64,000 bases of DNA from Bagarius yarrelli (lineage: Eukaryota; Chordata; Actinopteri; Siluriformes; Sisoridae), in the NCBI GenBank assembly GCA_005784505.1, contig VCAZ01000017.1, forward strand, positions 4,516,072 through 4,580,071. The letters run 5' to 3'. The translations under genes and the position numbers were made by a program. This document shows, one piece after another, positions 1-14,200 of this stretch. The notes below the pieces were generated by a model, which was not told where the DNA came from, made no database searches, and worked only from the letters and a program-made list of their open reading frames with translations. Numbering within the stretch: the stretch's first letter is position 1; each line of letters starts with the position of its first letter.

Positions 1-529
1 CAGCCTTAGACTCTGTATTCAGAGAGGGGGGAAGGGGGAGGGGGGGTCAAGAGAGTGGGAGAGCATCAGCCAGCCTAGGGAAGGAAGACAATGCTGAGAC
101 ATGCTGAGAGAAAGCCATAGAGCGCACAGCAGACTTGTGCCATCTGGAGAGCGGAGGGCCACTCACACCAGCTGAAATTGTGAGCGCCCTCTACGGGCCA
201 GACTCAGTTAAATCATGTTTACTTAAAAGGTACAAAATTCTGTGCAATATTTAAGACGGTAATTATAACGTACCCATTTTTTAAATTATTTTTAACAAAA
301 ATAATGATGAATATGATGGCTGTTAATTTGGGATTCTTAGTTGAGTTCAATTTTTGTTTTGAGTTCTCATTTGGAGTAGTGTTGGTCAGTAAATTAGTCT
401 TTTTTTCCCCTCCTTACTGCTCCGTAAAATGTCAGTCAGCTGAGTAAAAAGTCACTTTAAATGAGTTTGTTAGAGCATGCAAAGTAAAGAAAAAACACTG
501 ATGTAGATTATTTTTCTTCGTCCTCACAG
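1..529. other. mbd5 intron or upstream sequence, no exon seen
   Basis: This stretch lies upstream of the first recognisable mbd5 exon, which follows an acceptor ending at 529. It starts with a purine-rich tract (about 20-125) and then AT-rich DNA. The only motif I see is a CTCF-like match on the minus strand near 183-196. No open frame of useful length is present, so it is most likely intron. Confidence 0.6.
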
Positions 530-3500
530 GTAACACATCATCTTTGAACTGCCGTATTGGTAATCCTCAGATGGTCAGAATCACTAGCAGCACAGGACAT
601 GTGTACCAGCAGCATCAACTGCATCCGGCACTCCAGAGCATGCATAGGGTCTCCCCCTACCAGACCCAGGGACATGCTTATTCAGAAACACAGTTTCCTG
701 AAAATAAGGCCTCCAACAACATGGGCTGTCTGTACCAGGACTACCAGGTGAGGCACATGGGTCTAAGAACACTAAACTGAGAAACTGGTCTAAATTTAGT
801 CTTAGTTTCTAAGCAGTTTCGGTGTTTGACCAGTTTTTGTGAGTCTGATGCAAATGTTTTTATGCTGGCTGGGGTTCTCAGACATCTATTGGCTTTAGAG
901 AATGGCGACAGGTTTGGATATGCCTATGTAACTCTGTGTTCTGTAAATAAAATAAAATACAAAATAGTGTCAGTGCACTCTTTATGACCTAAATTCTGTA
1001 AATGAATTTAACCTTAACAATAAATATATCTTGACTCCTGTTCCAGGGATGCATGTCAGATGGCACCCCGATATCTCATAACCAGATAAGCTCACAACCT
1101 GGTGTGACATCACTTCCTGCTAAGCCAGGGATGTTCCAGGAAGGTCAACAAGAGCTTCGGGGCCAGAACGAGGTCACATTGGCAGCAGGCCCTGGAGGAC
1201 AGGGAGTAGAGCAGTTGCCGGGTGCTGGCACAGAGTTGGTGGATGCCCTGTACCGGACATCAGTGGACACAGCCAGTAAAGGTATTCAAAGGGCTATCTC
1301 CACGTCGACAACTGGCAGTAGTGGAACACAGGCCAGCCCTGTGCCAGCACTTAGAGCCATGACTGCCTTCACTGCATCCATTGGGGAGCCGCATGGATTG
1401 CCGCATGCTGTCAACGCAGTCATCCACGGGCCACGTGGGCACGAAAACACAGATGTGCTGGTGCAGTCCTGTGGTAGGCCTCCACTCCCCACACGAAATG
1501 ATTGTGCACGCAGGACCTCTGAGCAGGGCAAGTGCACGCCGGACAGCACGGACACACACGACTATTTCCGCTCGCCCAGACAGCAGTGGGAGGATCCTGG
1601 GCATGCCCACTGGGGAGGGGACGAGTTTCTGGAATGCTCGGCGCAAGTGCGCAGCAGCCCGTGTAGCGACGGTGGAGAAAGAGCAACAAGTGGCACAGAT
1701 ACAAAGCCGCAGTGCCACGAGTCGTCCGAGCCAGCGGCTGACAGCAACCCTGGAAATTTCCGGTACAACCAGCTTCCCCTCCATGTCAATTTTAAAGAGC
1801 GGTTGGAGCAGACGGTGGAGCGTTGTGCTCACATGAACGGCGGCCCACCTCTGTGCGTGCGAGGCAGCTATAACGAACAGCTTACAGGTGACGACCAGAG
1901 TCCCAGCTCCTCCACCAGCTTGGAGGGGCCACTGCTGAAGGACTACGCCCACTACAACGGGCACTTCAACGGGCACTGTGCACCCAGCCCCTCGGACACC
2001 AAAAGCCTGAGCAGTGAGGAGGAGCTGCGGCATCCGGATTCACCCTCTGCCGAGCTTTTGCACTACCGGCCTAGAGATTTTAACGTGGGTGAACTTGTAT
2101 GGCCAATTAAAGGTTTTCCTCCTTGGCCTAACAAACTAGTAGGGGAGGAGCACGGCCACAATCCCAGCATGCAACTGTCTGACCAGGCCAAGGTAAGGCA
2201 CAGGCAGATATCATTGTGTGTTTTTCTTAAATGTCTACATTACCTGAAATTAAACTATGTCTAGGGGTTAAATTAGGTCTTGTTCTACACTTTTCTGTTA
2301 TCCTTTTTTTATGATTGGAAGTCCTTAATGACTCCCAAACATTGAGAAAATGTTAAACACAATCTTAATGTCACTTAGGTGGAGCCTGAGAAGCTGAAAA
2401 CACTAACCCAGGACCTGGAGGCACTGAACAGAGCTGCCAAGAGGAACAGAATGTAAGTCTCATTGTTGTAGTACGTGTTCACGTCGGTAATCAAATCGGA
2501 TTATAACTCCACTTCCTGGAGTTTACCGTGTTTTGGCCAGCATTCACTTTGAGTTCTTTACAGTTTAGATACACTGATTATTAGGGCTGTGTAAATATAG
2601 ATATAGCTAACTATCATGATTTTATTTCATGAGTGTATTAATATTCTAACCTCCTGGTATCAATACATATATAAATTACCTTTAAATTAATACCCTTAGT
2701 TCCCTTCTGTAGGTGTTGCTGACACGTGCGGCCATTGTCTTAGAATCAGACATGGTGGAAAAAATAAGGCCACCCCCAGCTTTGTATTTGTTGTATTTTT
2801 CTGTTCCTTTTACTTTAAGTATTGCCGTATGTATTGTATTGCAGTATATCTTGATCTATTGTATAATCATCTAATCTATTGTATGAGGCCCTCGCCAGCA
2901 CACAGCCCCACTGATTATAATACAGATGCACAGCTTTGTTGCTATGATTTTTTTTTTTTTTTGCTAATAATTTCCCATGCATTTTGCCATCTGCTGGTGA
3001 GGAGAGGAACTGCAGCAGTTCTGCTGATTTGCTTCTACCACACAGAACAGAATGGTTTTTTTTTAGCAGGAAAATCTTTGCTATCAGTATTTATCTTTTT
3101 CTCTCTCTTTTTTTTTAGAGCTGGGAAATTGAATAATCATTTAGAAGCTGCTATCCAGGAAGCCATGAGTGAGCTGGACAAGATGTCGGGCACTGTGAGT
3201 AGCTGTGATTATGTGACTGCGATGTGTATAATTGATTTTGGACTGCTGTGGCTCATATTGTTTGTAATTAGTCTGTATTATTTATAATTTAGCTTGATTA
3301 ATTAATACTTTTGAGTAGAAGAGGAACTCAAGCAGGAACCAGTACTGCTACTATAAAACTGTTGATCACGTTCGCTATTCGAATGTGCCACAAAGACGTA
3401 GATCACCAGATGCACCAGAGGCCCCTGAACTGTTTTCTGGAAGGGTCACATGATTGATTTTTTTCCCCTTTAATTTGGGGGGGGGGGGGGGGGGTCCCCT

Positions 3501-3913
3501 CCGTTAGAAAGGCTAGTGTGAAGTCAGCAGATTTTTATGGGGATGCACTGAAAATATAAGTGGAACTATCACATGCCGTGCTGCGCCGGCTGGCAGTGTT
3601 CAGTGCGCAGGTTTCGCTCTTTACTGTTCATGGTGTGAGGCTCCCCTCTTTATTCCGCTGTATGAATGCGTGTTCTGTTGACTTTCTTGTGTTACTCGTC
3701 TATCGCTCATGTTCCACAAAGGGGAGTTGGGGAGAAAAGGTTTGGAAACCAATGGTTTTAGAAAATAAAACGTGATGTCACGTGATGTCAGTTTTCAAAG
3801 TTTTATCCAGATTTTGATTAAGCTTTGTTTTACAGGTTCACCCCATGTCCTCAAGAGAGCGAGAACGGCAGATGAAACTGCCCAAACCCAAAAGGAGGAA
3901 GATCTCCAGATAA
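530..3913 (+). CDS. mbd5: mbd5, methyl-CpG-binding domain protein 5, 3' exons (PWWP half)
   Basis: These are the last five coding exons of a gene that begins left of the window: 530-747, 1047-2192, 2379-2452, 3119-3194 and 3836-3913, all with AG/GT borders and compatible phases; TAA at 3911-3913. The large second exon encodes a long low-complexity Ser/Pro/Gly-rich region that ends in a PWWP-like segment (reads VGELVWPIKGFPPWP at about 2086-2130). The short exons give EPEKLKTLTQDLEA, GKLNNHLEAAIQEAMSELDK and a basic end, KLPKPKRRKISR, which I recognise as the conserved MBD5 C-terminus. MBD5 is a chromatin protein that joins the PR-DUB/BAP1 deubiquitinase complex (family knowledge). The MBD lies outside the window. 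The PWWP strand reads VW-P-IKG where I remember VW-GQ-IKG, one codon shorter. MBD6 is the alternative, but the adjacent kif5c supports mbd5. Confidence 0.9.
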
Positions 3914-5035
3914 CAGAGAGAGAGAGACCCGAACAGAATCCAGCCTCGCAGAATCCAAACACACAATACAGTGTGTGTTTGCTCTCTCTCCCTCTCTCTC
4001 ACTCTTTTCCTCTCTCTCTCTCTCTCTGTGTTAAACTCAGACCTGGTGCTACGTCCTAGCAGATGGCTCGTCAAGGCCCCGCCCTTACAAAGTGACTGAC
4101 AGGTGCTGGATAAGGCCTTACAGAAACGGTGGCAATTTGACTACAAACTCACTGAAGAACTATTTTTTTCTAGAATACAAAGAAAATATGGAGGAAAAAA
4201 TAAAGAGGGAGAAAAAAAAAAAATTTACCGCATTAAAGAGAATAGACAGTCCAAATATTTCTGATACATTTTCAATGTGTATATAGACAATACAGAAATT
4301 TCATGGTGAAAATCTTGGAAATGTAATGTAAATATTGTATGATAATGCCATGTACAAGCAGACAACGCATACTTTATCTTCAGTTGTACAAAAAGAAAAG
4401 AAAAGAAATCAAAAGCAGAAAACGTCTACCCATGTGCTGGGTTCTATTCAGTTCTCGGCCCATACGGCCCACGTGTGAATAGGACGAAATAGAATCCGTC
4501 GGATGGTTGGGTGTGTGTGTGTGTGTGTGTACGTGTGACAGGAAAGGCGATAACCCTAAACAATGTCATATGCTCATGAGAGTGTAACAGAATGTGTGTG
4601 TGTGTGTGTGTGTGTAGACGAGTGGACTTCACCAGCTGAACCCGGTAAACAGAGCACGCCCCCAATGCAGCACCGACTGAAGTATTCCGACCCCTAAACA
4701 CTATCAAACACACCGTATTCATCGTGTGTGTTAATTTTTATAAGATTTAAAAATACTCGTACACGCTTTCCACCCCACCCCCCCCCCCAAATACTGACGA
4801 CCCACCGAACCTCCACGTTTACACGAAAGAGGGTCTGGAAGTGTGTTATTGCAGTAAAAAGGGGCCTTATTTAATTTTTTTTTTTATAAATTATTTCTGT
4901 ACAGTATTTCTGTATTTATTTTAGCTGCTCTTGGCAATAACGCAACCCTGAGCGAAACGCTCTGTAAAGCCTTATTACACCTGTATGTAGAAAGCTTATA
5001 TTCATATGTTCTCATTTTAATCCAGCTTCATATTC

Positions 5036-5080
<45 letters not shown>

Positions 5081-6019
5081 TATCTTTCTCGCCCCTCCGC
5101 AGTGTCGAAGCTCGTTTCGTGATGAAACTGTCGCCTTTTCCCAGACGAATAATGTTTATCTGCTACCTGCAAATCGAACCTCTCGTACAAGTGAACGTTG
5201 TAACACTACAATCTCATTGAAAACACTAACGAGGACGTGAACATGGCCGTTTGTGTAGGCTGACCTGGAAGAATTAATCACAGTCGATAAAGAAAGAAGA
5301 TAATTGTGAGATGTAGAAGAATGAAGATGGCGGTTACTTTAAGAGAAAAAGTGTTTCGTAGAGCAAAGCATGTGCTTGTACTGTGTTAAAGCTGATGATG
5401 TCATTGGCGAGGAAATGGAGTGTAATGATCAAAATGACTCGCTGACAACTGTAGCTTTTCTCTCGTCTTTTTTTTTTTTAAGATTTTTTTAAGTCTCCAT
5501 GAGATTTTTTATTTTATTTTATAGAATAATGACGTTAGATTTATGATGTATCGATAGAGAGAAGAGTTTTAGTATTGTGTGTGTGTGTGTGTGTGTGCGC
5601 GCCCTGTGTGTTTTTTGTTTGTTTTTTTATCTTCATAGGAAAGACACTACTAACAGTTCCGAGTGCAATATAACACAGATTTCCGATCACACGTGTTGCG
5701 TCGTCTGATTATCTGATTATGGTCAAATTTTCTTCTCGAACGAATCTTCAGCACAAACGAGTCCCCAGGTTTATCAGACCTTAAGTGCGTTCTGAGGTTC
5801 TGGTGAAGTCCACTCAGCCCTGTCTCACGGCTGTCTCAGCCCCACTCAGTGTCTCTAAGTCAAAAACACCGAAACTCAGTGTTGTTCTTTATTCATGTTT
5901 GGGGGGTTTTTTGTGTGTTTTTACATTTCTTTCTTTTCTTCTTTCTTCGTCTCATTTCTTGCTCATTACCTGATCGGTATTGACCAACCTTTACGTCGTC
6001 AGCTGCAGCATCTCGAGGG

Positions 6020-6080
<61 letters not shown>

Positions 6081-7823
6081 AACTGGCGTCTAACTAAGTA
6101 TATATTTTCTTACTGATGAATATATATATATCTACTTTACAGTTGCTGACTTGGCAGAGTTTGTTCGTGCACTTGATTTAGTTTCAGCTTGCTGCGATGC
6201 TGAGGTTAGGGACAGTCTGGTAAAGTCCGTCGTAAAGTTGCTCTTTTTTTTTTTTGTTTTTTTTTTTTTTTTTTTTTTAGATTTTTATGGGTTGTCCTGA
6301 ACAGCAGTTTTGTAAATATTGTGAACATTACAGGTCATACTGTGATGTAACATTAGAAATAATGTTGCACCGACGTTTCAATTAAAAACTGATCACTCAT
6401 ACTTGAAATTCTTGTGTATGCAAGTTGATTGATTTTGTCGTTGGCAAATATTCTTTCAGTAGCTTAAACAAATCTGCATTAAACAAGCAATTTAAGTTTT
6501 TACGTACTGACGCGCCTGTCAAACATTTTTTCAGGATTATTTTTAACTTTCACACGCAGCATTAAAGTGATTTTTTTTTTTTTTTTTTTTTTTTAGTCTT
6601 TACTTGAAACTTTTCACAGTCGGGAAAAAAGTTTTTTTTTGTAAAACAAAAAACAAAACACTGATTATATTTATTTTAAGAGCAGAGAATTATTTAAAAA
6701 AATTATAATACATAAAAATGCACATTTTATTTTTACTCTATGAACTAGAAAATAAATTCAACATTAATTACTGATTCTATTTTTTAATGCATAATTAAAA
6801 TTTTAGAATTACAGAATTGAAAATTAAGGAGAAACGTTAAACGTTTTAGTTTGAAAATGGAGGTATTTATTAACAGGTCAAAAAAAATCTACTAAAAATA
6901 CACCATTTTTTACGCTATTGATGCTAAAGGACGGTTAAGAGCCCATAATTTAATGCAATGCTGCCATCTAGTGGCTATAATACAGCACAGACTTTAAAGT
7001 TTTGTCGTTTAATTAATGGAAAAGTTTTTAACTATAAAACAAATGACAAAAAAAAATTTAAAATCTATCACACAAACTAATTCTATGTGTTTAGAAGAGC
7101 GTTTTTACTACACTACAAATCAAAAGAAGCAGTTTGTCTATGACTCCGTCCGAAATTCCCTACTAGATAGTACACGAATCTAGGTAAGCGACAGTACGCG
7201 AAAAGGTCCCGGATGATTTACTATTTCCGGTCAGATTTTAAAGTGTGCATACGAGGCACGCTTTACTATCACGTGATCCCCCGGGAGAGACTACTCGTCA
7301 TATGCGGAAGTGGCGAAAAGCGGAAATCTTTTCGAGTTTTTTATGTGCTCAAAGAAAACTAACATTGTTCCTTGTAGTTAAATTGCACTTATTTATTATA
7401 ATTCAAGTTAAACTTTATTAAATTTAATTTTGCGCTTTTGTGACGTTGTATGTCACGTGCCAATATCAAACTGACGGTGTAGTACGTCTGAATTTCATTC
7501 ATACTACCTGTAATCATACTATATAGTACATACTTGTTCAACAATCAGAAAGTACGTACTTCCTTAAAAACGTTCGTATATGTGAGTCGGCTCCCGTAAT
7601 TGAGCCGATTCAAAGAGTCGACTCATGACTAATCAAGTACCCGCGTAGGTTAATTAAAGACACCTGCTCTCACAGCGCGTGTGTTGGTCCGCCTTCCTTC
7701 CTTCCTCTTGGTCAGCCATTTGTTTTCCTGATGATTTATTAAATTACTGTGTTAATTTAATGCTGTTTTTCGTTAAATGGTCGCTCTGTGTCGGTTTTTG
7801 GAAACACTGTTTAACGTGCAGAG
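3914..7823 (+). other. mbd5 3' UTR and mbd5-kif5c spacer
   Basis: There is no convincing coding exon here. The first 2.5 kb looks like 3' UTR: AT-rich with (CT)n near 3975-4030, (GT)n near 4510-4530, 4592-4615 and 5575-5598, (ATT)n at 5038-5080 and a (CT)n run of about 29 units at 6021-6079. A canonical AATAAA lies at 6751-6756, but which polyA signal is used cannot be decided. A 14/14 CTCF-like motif sits at 6961-6974 on the minus strand. From about 7140 to 7640 the DNA looks like a dispersed fish repeat with short repeated words (TACTA..AGTAC, GAGTCG, CGACTC). I saw no epc2 exon, although epc2 lies between these genes in human. Confidence 0.6.
6021..6079. repeat. (CT)n microsatellite
   Basis: An almost perfect dinucleotide run of about 29 CT units in the presumed mbd5 3' UTR; the matching long Leu/Ser open frame is an artefact of the repeat. 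Confidence 0.95.
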
Positions 7824-8173
7824 ATGGCGCAGGAGTGCGGAGTCAGAGTGATGTGTCGATTCAGACCTTTAAACGAATCAGAGGTGAAAAGGGGAAGCAA
7901 ACACATCAGATTTAAAGGCAGTGGCACGGTGGTGGTCAGTGTAAGTTTCATCTCCTGCTGCCAGAAAGTGTTTCTGTAGTTTCACCCACGTGTAGTTGGA
8001 AGCTCAGTGGTTAAATGTGCTGATTGGAAGACTGTGGGTTTAATTCCCAGCACCACCAAGCTGCCATTGCAAGTCCCTTTATCATCAACTGCTTAGTTAA
8101 ATTAAAAAGAGTCTTCTCAAAAGCCCTAAAGCTTCTGCTGTATGCCAGAGAAACCTAAGCTAAAGATGATCTA

Positions 8174-8243
<70 letters not shown>

Positions 8244-11200
8244 CAGGGTAAACCTTATGTGTTTGACCAGATTTTTCCACCCAACACAACACAGGAGAAG
8301 GTATATGAAGCCTGTGCTAAAGACACCGTCAGAGGTACCACACACACACACACACACACACACTTTTTATTTAATTGTGTTTTGAAATTGATCATGTGGT
8401 GATCTGTGCATGATGTTTTAGATGTTCTTGATGGCTACAACGGCACCATATTCACCTATGGCCAAACTTCATCAGGAAAAACGCACACTATGGAGGTGTG
8501 TGTGTATGTGTGTAATATGGTTCCAGGATTCTTCAATGCTGGAAACTTTTCATGAAAATTTGCAAAAATGCAGGTTAGCCTATAACAAGTAAATAAACTA
8601 ATAGTTAAAAAAAATCTTATTATTGGTATAATAAAACAACCAGCTTGAATGCAGTTTGAGTTGAATTTCCACCCCACATACCGCTCAATCACATGCACAC
8701 AGCACTGCAGCGCTATTCCGGCTGCATGTCTGCATGCACTGTGCATTCCTCCATAGTCATTTTTAAAAATGTCTGCTAGTTCGTGTACATGTTAGTTTGT
8801 ATGTACTGTTTATATCGCATTCAGTTCAGTTCCCTTACATTCTCCTAAAAGCTTCCGAGTCGGAATATCTTCCAAATTCCAGAGAAAAAGTTCTTATGAA
8901 AAGTTTTTGGTTATATTTTCAAATTATTTCTGAATAATTGTGAAATTGTGTAATGTCGAGCCTCACGCTTCTGATTTGCAGGGAAAGCTCCATGACCCTC
9001 AGATGATGGGGATCATTCCTCGAATCGCTCGTGATATTTTCAATCACATTTACTTCATGCAGGAGAACCTCGAGTTTCATATTAAGGTGAGAAACGAGAC
9101 TCGTGCTTTCGGGACTGTTGGATCGCGGTTTGCACCTGGAATTTTTTTTCTTATTGATCCTGCCCCCTCCAGCAGCTGGAGGTATTTGCACCTGTACAAA
9201 TCATTAACTTCCAAATTAATAAAAAATAAAATAAATGAGTGAGATTTATAAACGTTTAATCGGGACTCCCTGTACCTGGATGTGTTTACACCATGTGATC
9301 TTGATTTCCTGACAGGTTTCCTATTTTGAAATCTACCTGGAGAAAATCAGGGATTTGTTGGACGGTGAGTGTTTACTGTTTAGGGATGATGTAATTATAG
9401 TCACATGACGCAAGTTATTATGCCAAATAATCATGGGAATGTTTAACAAAAATAATTATATTTTCAAATCTTTAGCTCAAATATATTTGTCATTAAAAAA
9501 AAAAAACCTTTTTGTCACGTTCTAAGTTTCTGTAAGTCATGGGACAAATCCTTACAAATGCCCTGATTGTGTTTTTTGGCTTTCGTAGTGTCGAAGACCA
9601 ACCTGGCGGTGCACGAGAATAAAAATCGTGTTCCGTATGTCAAGGTAACATCGTTTACTGCAGCTAGAACTGTTGCTGTAATCATAAAGCCTGGATCCGT
9701 TGTGTGTCTGGGATCTAATCAAAGTTTCTACTCGTGTCATCAATAGGAGGGGTTTTTCCCCATTATTTATCTGTTTAATTTTTTTTACTGTTTGGTGTAT
9801 GTGGTAGGGCTGCACCGAGCGCTTCGTTTCCAGTCCAGAGGAAATGATGGAAGTGATCGATGACGGAAAAGCAAACCGACACGTAGCGGTAACCAGTGAG
9901 TGCCGATGAACTCCACCGAAATTAATCGTTAATTCATCCATAATATTTGATTCAATATTTCCTGAGGTGTCTGGTCGTGTGTGTGTGTGTGTGTTTTTTC
10001 GTGTGTGTGAGATATGAACGAGCACAGCTCCCGTAGCCACAGTATCTTCCTCATCAATATCAAGCAGGAGGATTTGGACACGGCACATAAACTCACAGGA
10101 AAACTCTACCTGGTCGATTTGGCTGGCAGCGAGAAGGTTTCGATCCGTTTCTTAACTAACTTCAGCATATTCTATTAATTCTCTTTAGTAGGTGTGACTA
10201 ATTAACTTCAGAGTATTTAAAGTGCTGTACGTTCTTAAAGCACACTCATTTATTTTTATATATTTTTTTCATTAATAAAGTCTGGGGATTTGATGGTTTG
10301 TTCTGCAGGTCAGTAAAACAGGTGCTTCAGGAACGGTGCTGGAGGAAGCGCGAATGATCAACAAGTCTCTGTCAGCGCTCGGCAATGTGATCTCTGCACT
10401 GGCAGAGGGGACGGTAAGCAATGTACGCTTTATCTGTAGTTGCTGTTCCCTTATCATTTCATTCATCATCCATGATTCATTCAACTTTCATCATCCATGA
10501 TCCATCACCGATAATTCACCATTCATCTATCATTCATCCATCATTTATCTTGCATCATATAATATCCATCATTTATCATCTATCTGTCCTCCATCACCTT
10601 TCATCATTTATTACTAATCTTTCATCCACCATTTATCATTACAGGAAAAAATTGGATAAACAGGTTTCAGAATAATTGTGTTTAAATGACAAAACATTTT
10701 TTTAATTTAATCAAAGCTTAGACTAACACAGATGCATAGCAAACACGCAACTGATATGTTTTTACTTCATTCACTTTTACCAAGCTGACAGTAAATCACA
10801 GTAATGTCATTAAATTACTGTTTGCATTAAAGGAACAAATCACATGGGTGCAGAAAAAAAACAACTACTGATCGCGTTTTAGTAGTTTTATACTGGAAAA
10901 GACGTTTTTGATCAGAAAGTACTTGAGCTCTCGCGTGTGTGTGCGTTAGAAAACCCACGTGCCGTACCGTGACAGTAAGATGACTCGGATCCTTCAGGAT
11001 TCTTTGGGTGGAAACTGCAGGACCACCATAATCATCTGCTGCTCTCCATCCTTCTTCAACGAGCCTGAGACGAGATCCACGCTCCTCTTTGGACAAAGGT
11101 GATCTGTAGAAAGGAAATCAGGTGTTTTCGCTTTTTATCCTCAGCGGTAGAACACACATTAACCTCATTAGCACTTCAATAAAACTCCCCTCAATGTGGT

Positions 11201-14200
11201 GTTATCCCATATACCTGATCTAGACAAGCATGAGTATCCCTCATTATATTTTGGAAGTCAAACTTAATGGAAATTTTTTTTTTTTTTTTCTCAAAAGAGC
11301 AAAGAGCATCAGGAACACGGTGTGTGTAAATTTGGAGTTGACGGCAGAGGAGTGGAAGAAGAAGTATGACAAGGAGAAACAGAAAGGTGTCGAGATGAGA
11401 ACGCTCCTAGGAGAACTACAGGCCGAGCTTCATCAATGGAGGACAGGTGAGAGGAAGAAATGGAGACAGTTTTCTATGTAAAAAAACGTTTAGGTTTGGT
11501 AATGCAGATGTTCAGGGGTTTTCTGTTAGTATCTCGGAAGGTTTGCTGATTTTCAAGGTTGATTTTCTTGTTAGGTTTTAGGAAAGACTCCTGACTGTGT
11601 GCTAGAAATTAGAATCAAATTTCTTTCTTTGTATTTATCTGTAGCAACTCAGGATTCAACTAAATAAAGAAAATGATTTGTGAATCATGAGTCATATAAA
11701 AGGATCAGCTTCTTTAACCTGGCTGGATCCGGATTTGTGTGGTGTATTTCAGGTGTGCGTGTCCCTGTGATGGAGCAATTGCGTGACAAAAAACAGGAAG
11801 CGCTAAAGGACCACACACTGTCTGTCAGCAACGGACTGGTGACCGAACCGTCGGGTTCAGAGGGCGAGAAGAACATTAATTACCTGTACAAACTACTGGA
11901 TGATAAGGTGCGTGTGCAAAATTACTAATACGCAAACGAAGCATTAGACCTACGTCTATTAATCATTTGAGCTGTTAGTGTGAATAAGTGATGAGTTGTG
12001 ATGAGTCTTTCTCTGTAGGATGAGGAGATTAATCTACAGACGCAGATGGTGGAGAAACTGAAGCTGCAGATGGAGGTGCAGGAGGAGGTCAGAGTCCATC
12101 AACTACCTACAGCACAACGTGAACATATCTATCATAGTGTATAGTGACCGGGTTTTAGTTTTTAACAAGTTGGGAGAGGTGAAGGGGTTAATACACCCAA
12201 ACACATCCTTTCAACATTTTGCCCTCAAACACACAAACTTTAGATATTAACACCTTTTACATGAAGGTGTTTCTTTTCATGGCTGTAGGTTAAAATATTA
12301 AGAAAAACTTTCACTGTTAAATGGTTTAGCTAGTAGTGCGTTACTACACTATCTGCTTTATTTGTGCAATGTAGGCTTAAGTCGCTAGAACCTTTATCTT
12401 CGACTGAAAGATTAGTGTGTGTCCTAGTCTATGACCAGACAAACAAATGCCAAGTCGTCTTGTGTACCGCTATAGAAAGAGACAAAATAAATTGAAATCC
12501 AATACTGAAGTTTTCTGGTCTATCATAGTTTCTGGCGTCGTCACAGACAGACTGCGCCCGTGTTCAGGAGGAGTTGAGTTCTCTTTCTAAAGACAATCAG
12601 GAGATGAGGGGAGAGATGAGGGAGGTGCTGTCTGCACTGGAAGAACTCGCATTTGGGTTCGACAAAAAGAGCCGAGAGGCGTCCGAGTCTTCAGACGCCA
12701 ACCGCGCGCTCAGCGATCAGCTAACAGTGAAAAACGTGAGTCTATGAGACATCCTGAATACACTTGCACTGTACATGTACTCACAGCTGGGGAGAAGGTA
12801 GAGCAAGACTTCACAGATGATCTGCTCTGTGTGTGTGTTTCTTTAGGAGATGCTGGAGTCCTCTCGAACTGAGTTAGCAGAGTTGCATGAACTCTATGCT
12901 GTCCAGAAGAGGACGACTGCGGATGTTCTTCGTGTCCTGCTGAGAGATCTGGGCGAAATGGGAACCACCATCTGTGTTCATGAAATCAACATGGTACACA
13001 AATACTCTCATTTTAGTCATCTGCAGAGCAGCGCTGTTTGAGCAGAAACCCTCTCTCGCGCTCTCTCTCACTTTGGTTTTATATTGTAGCAGGAGGAGGC
13101 TTCTTTGGACGATGAGTTTTCAGTAGTTCGGCTTTTCATCACAAAGCTTAAGTCTGAATTACAAAGCCTCGTCAATCGGTGCAGACAGTTAGAGTTTGTC
13201 CATGAGCACACCTCCTCCAGGATCCAGTCCACTGAGAGAGAGCTGGCATCCTGTCACATACTCATCACTCAGGTGACGTAGCAGTGAGATTCTCCAGCTG
13301 TGAATTTATTTCTCTCTTTACAAACTGCAAGACAGTGTAATAGTTGCCATGACTACAGTTCCAGGTAAAGATAAAGTCTTTGACCGAGTGTGGCCAGAAA
13401 GCCGAGGAGTCAAAGAGAGTGCTGGAGGTCACTCAGCGCGCGCTCGCTGAAGAGTTAACCAAACTTCAAACATACGGTAAAATAATGAGTGATGTCATTG
13501 TGTGAAGTTTATTATAGTTATTTAAGTTTTACTTCCACTATTTTACAAAACTTTGCCATTTTGTTATTGATACTGACTAGGGGTGGGACGGAAAAATCGA
13601 TCTACCGATTTATCGCGATATTTCCGGCTATAAGACGTGAACGATACTCTGACACCAAGTATCATTTTTTTTTTCCCCCAACAAAGGATCTAAATTCATA
13701 CTGTGGCTGCCAATTTATAACCTTAATTATATAATGTTATATATTATATAAAAATTAATACAGTAAACCCAGATTTAAGCTTTGTAAATCCAAAGAATGT
13801 AGATGCATGAATGGATGTCCTACTAAATTGTAAGAAATAACTTTAAGAATAATCAATTCCATTAATAGCCCAGTTTTTTTCCTAAAATAAATACATTCTT
13901 TGAGAAGTTAATGTTTTTTAGTCATACTGATCCTTACAGACAGTTAGCTGTTAAACTAGGTGCTGGTTACACCATCAGTATAATAGCTATAAACACACTT
14001 TTTTTTTGATTTTCTGGCTTGTAGTAAGACAAAAAATATGGATCTTGTAATCTTTTTTTAGAAACTGTGAAATTTAAGAATTAATTTGGGTCAAAAAACA
14101 ATATTTTATAAAAAAAAATGATTTTACAAATGTTTAATTACAGGATATTACATGTTTATAATTCTTTATAAAGTTTTGAGACAAACCAGCAGATGGCAGC

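Noticed and set aside
1260..2033. 257-codon frame on the minus strand opposite mbd5
   Set aside because: It is the antisense shadow of the large GC-rich mbd5 exon, which has clear splice borders and homology on plus.
5038..5080. Regular repeats as a possible CRISPR-like or tandem array
   Set aside because: This and the other tracts (CA, TA, CT, ATT) are simple microsatellites without spacers in a vertebrate genome.
10421..10675. His/Ser-rich frame in kif5c intron 9
   Set aside because: Encoded by a CATC/CATT minisatellite.
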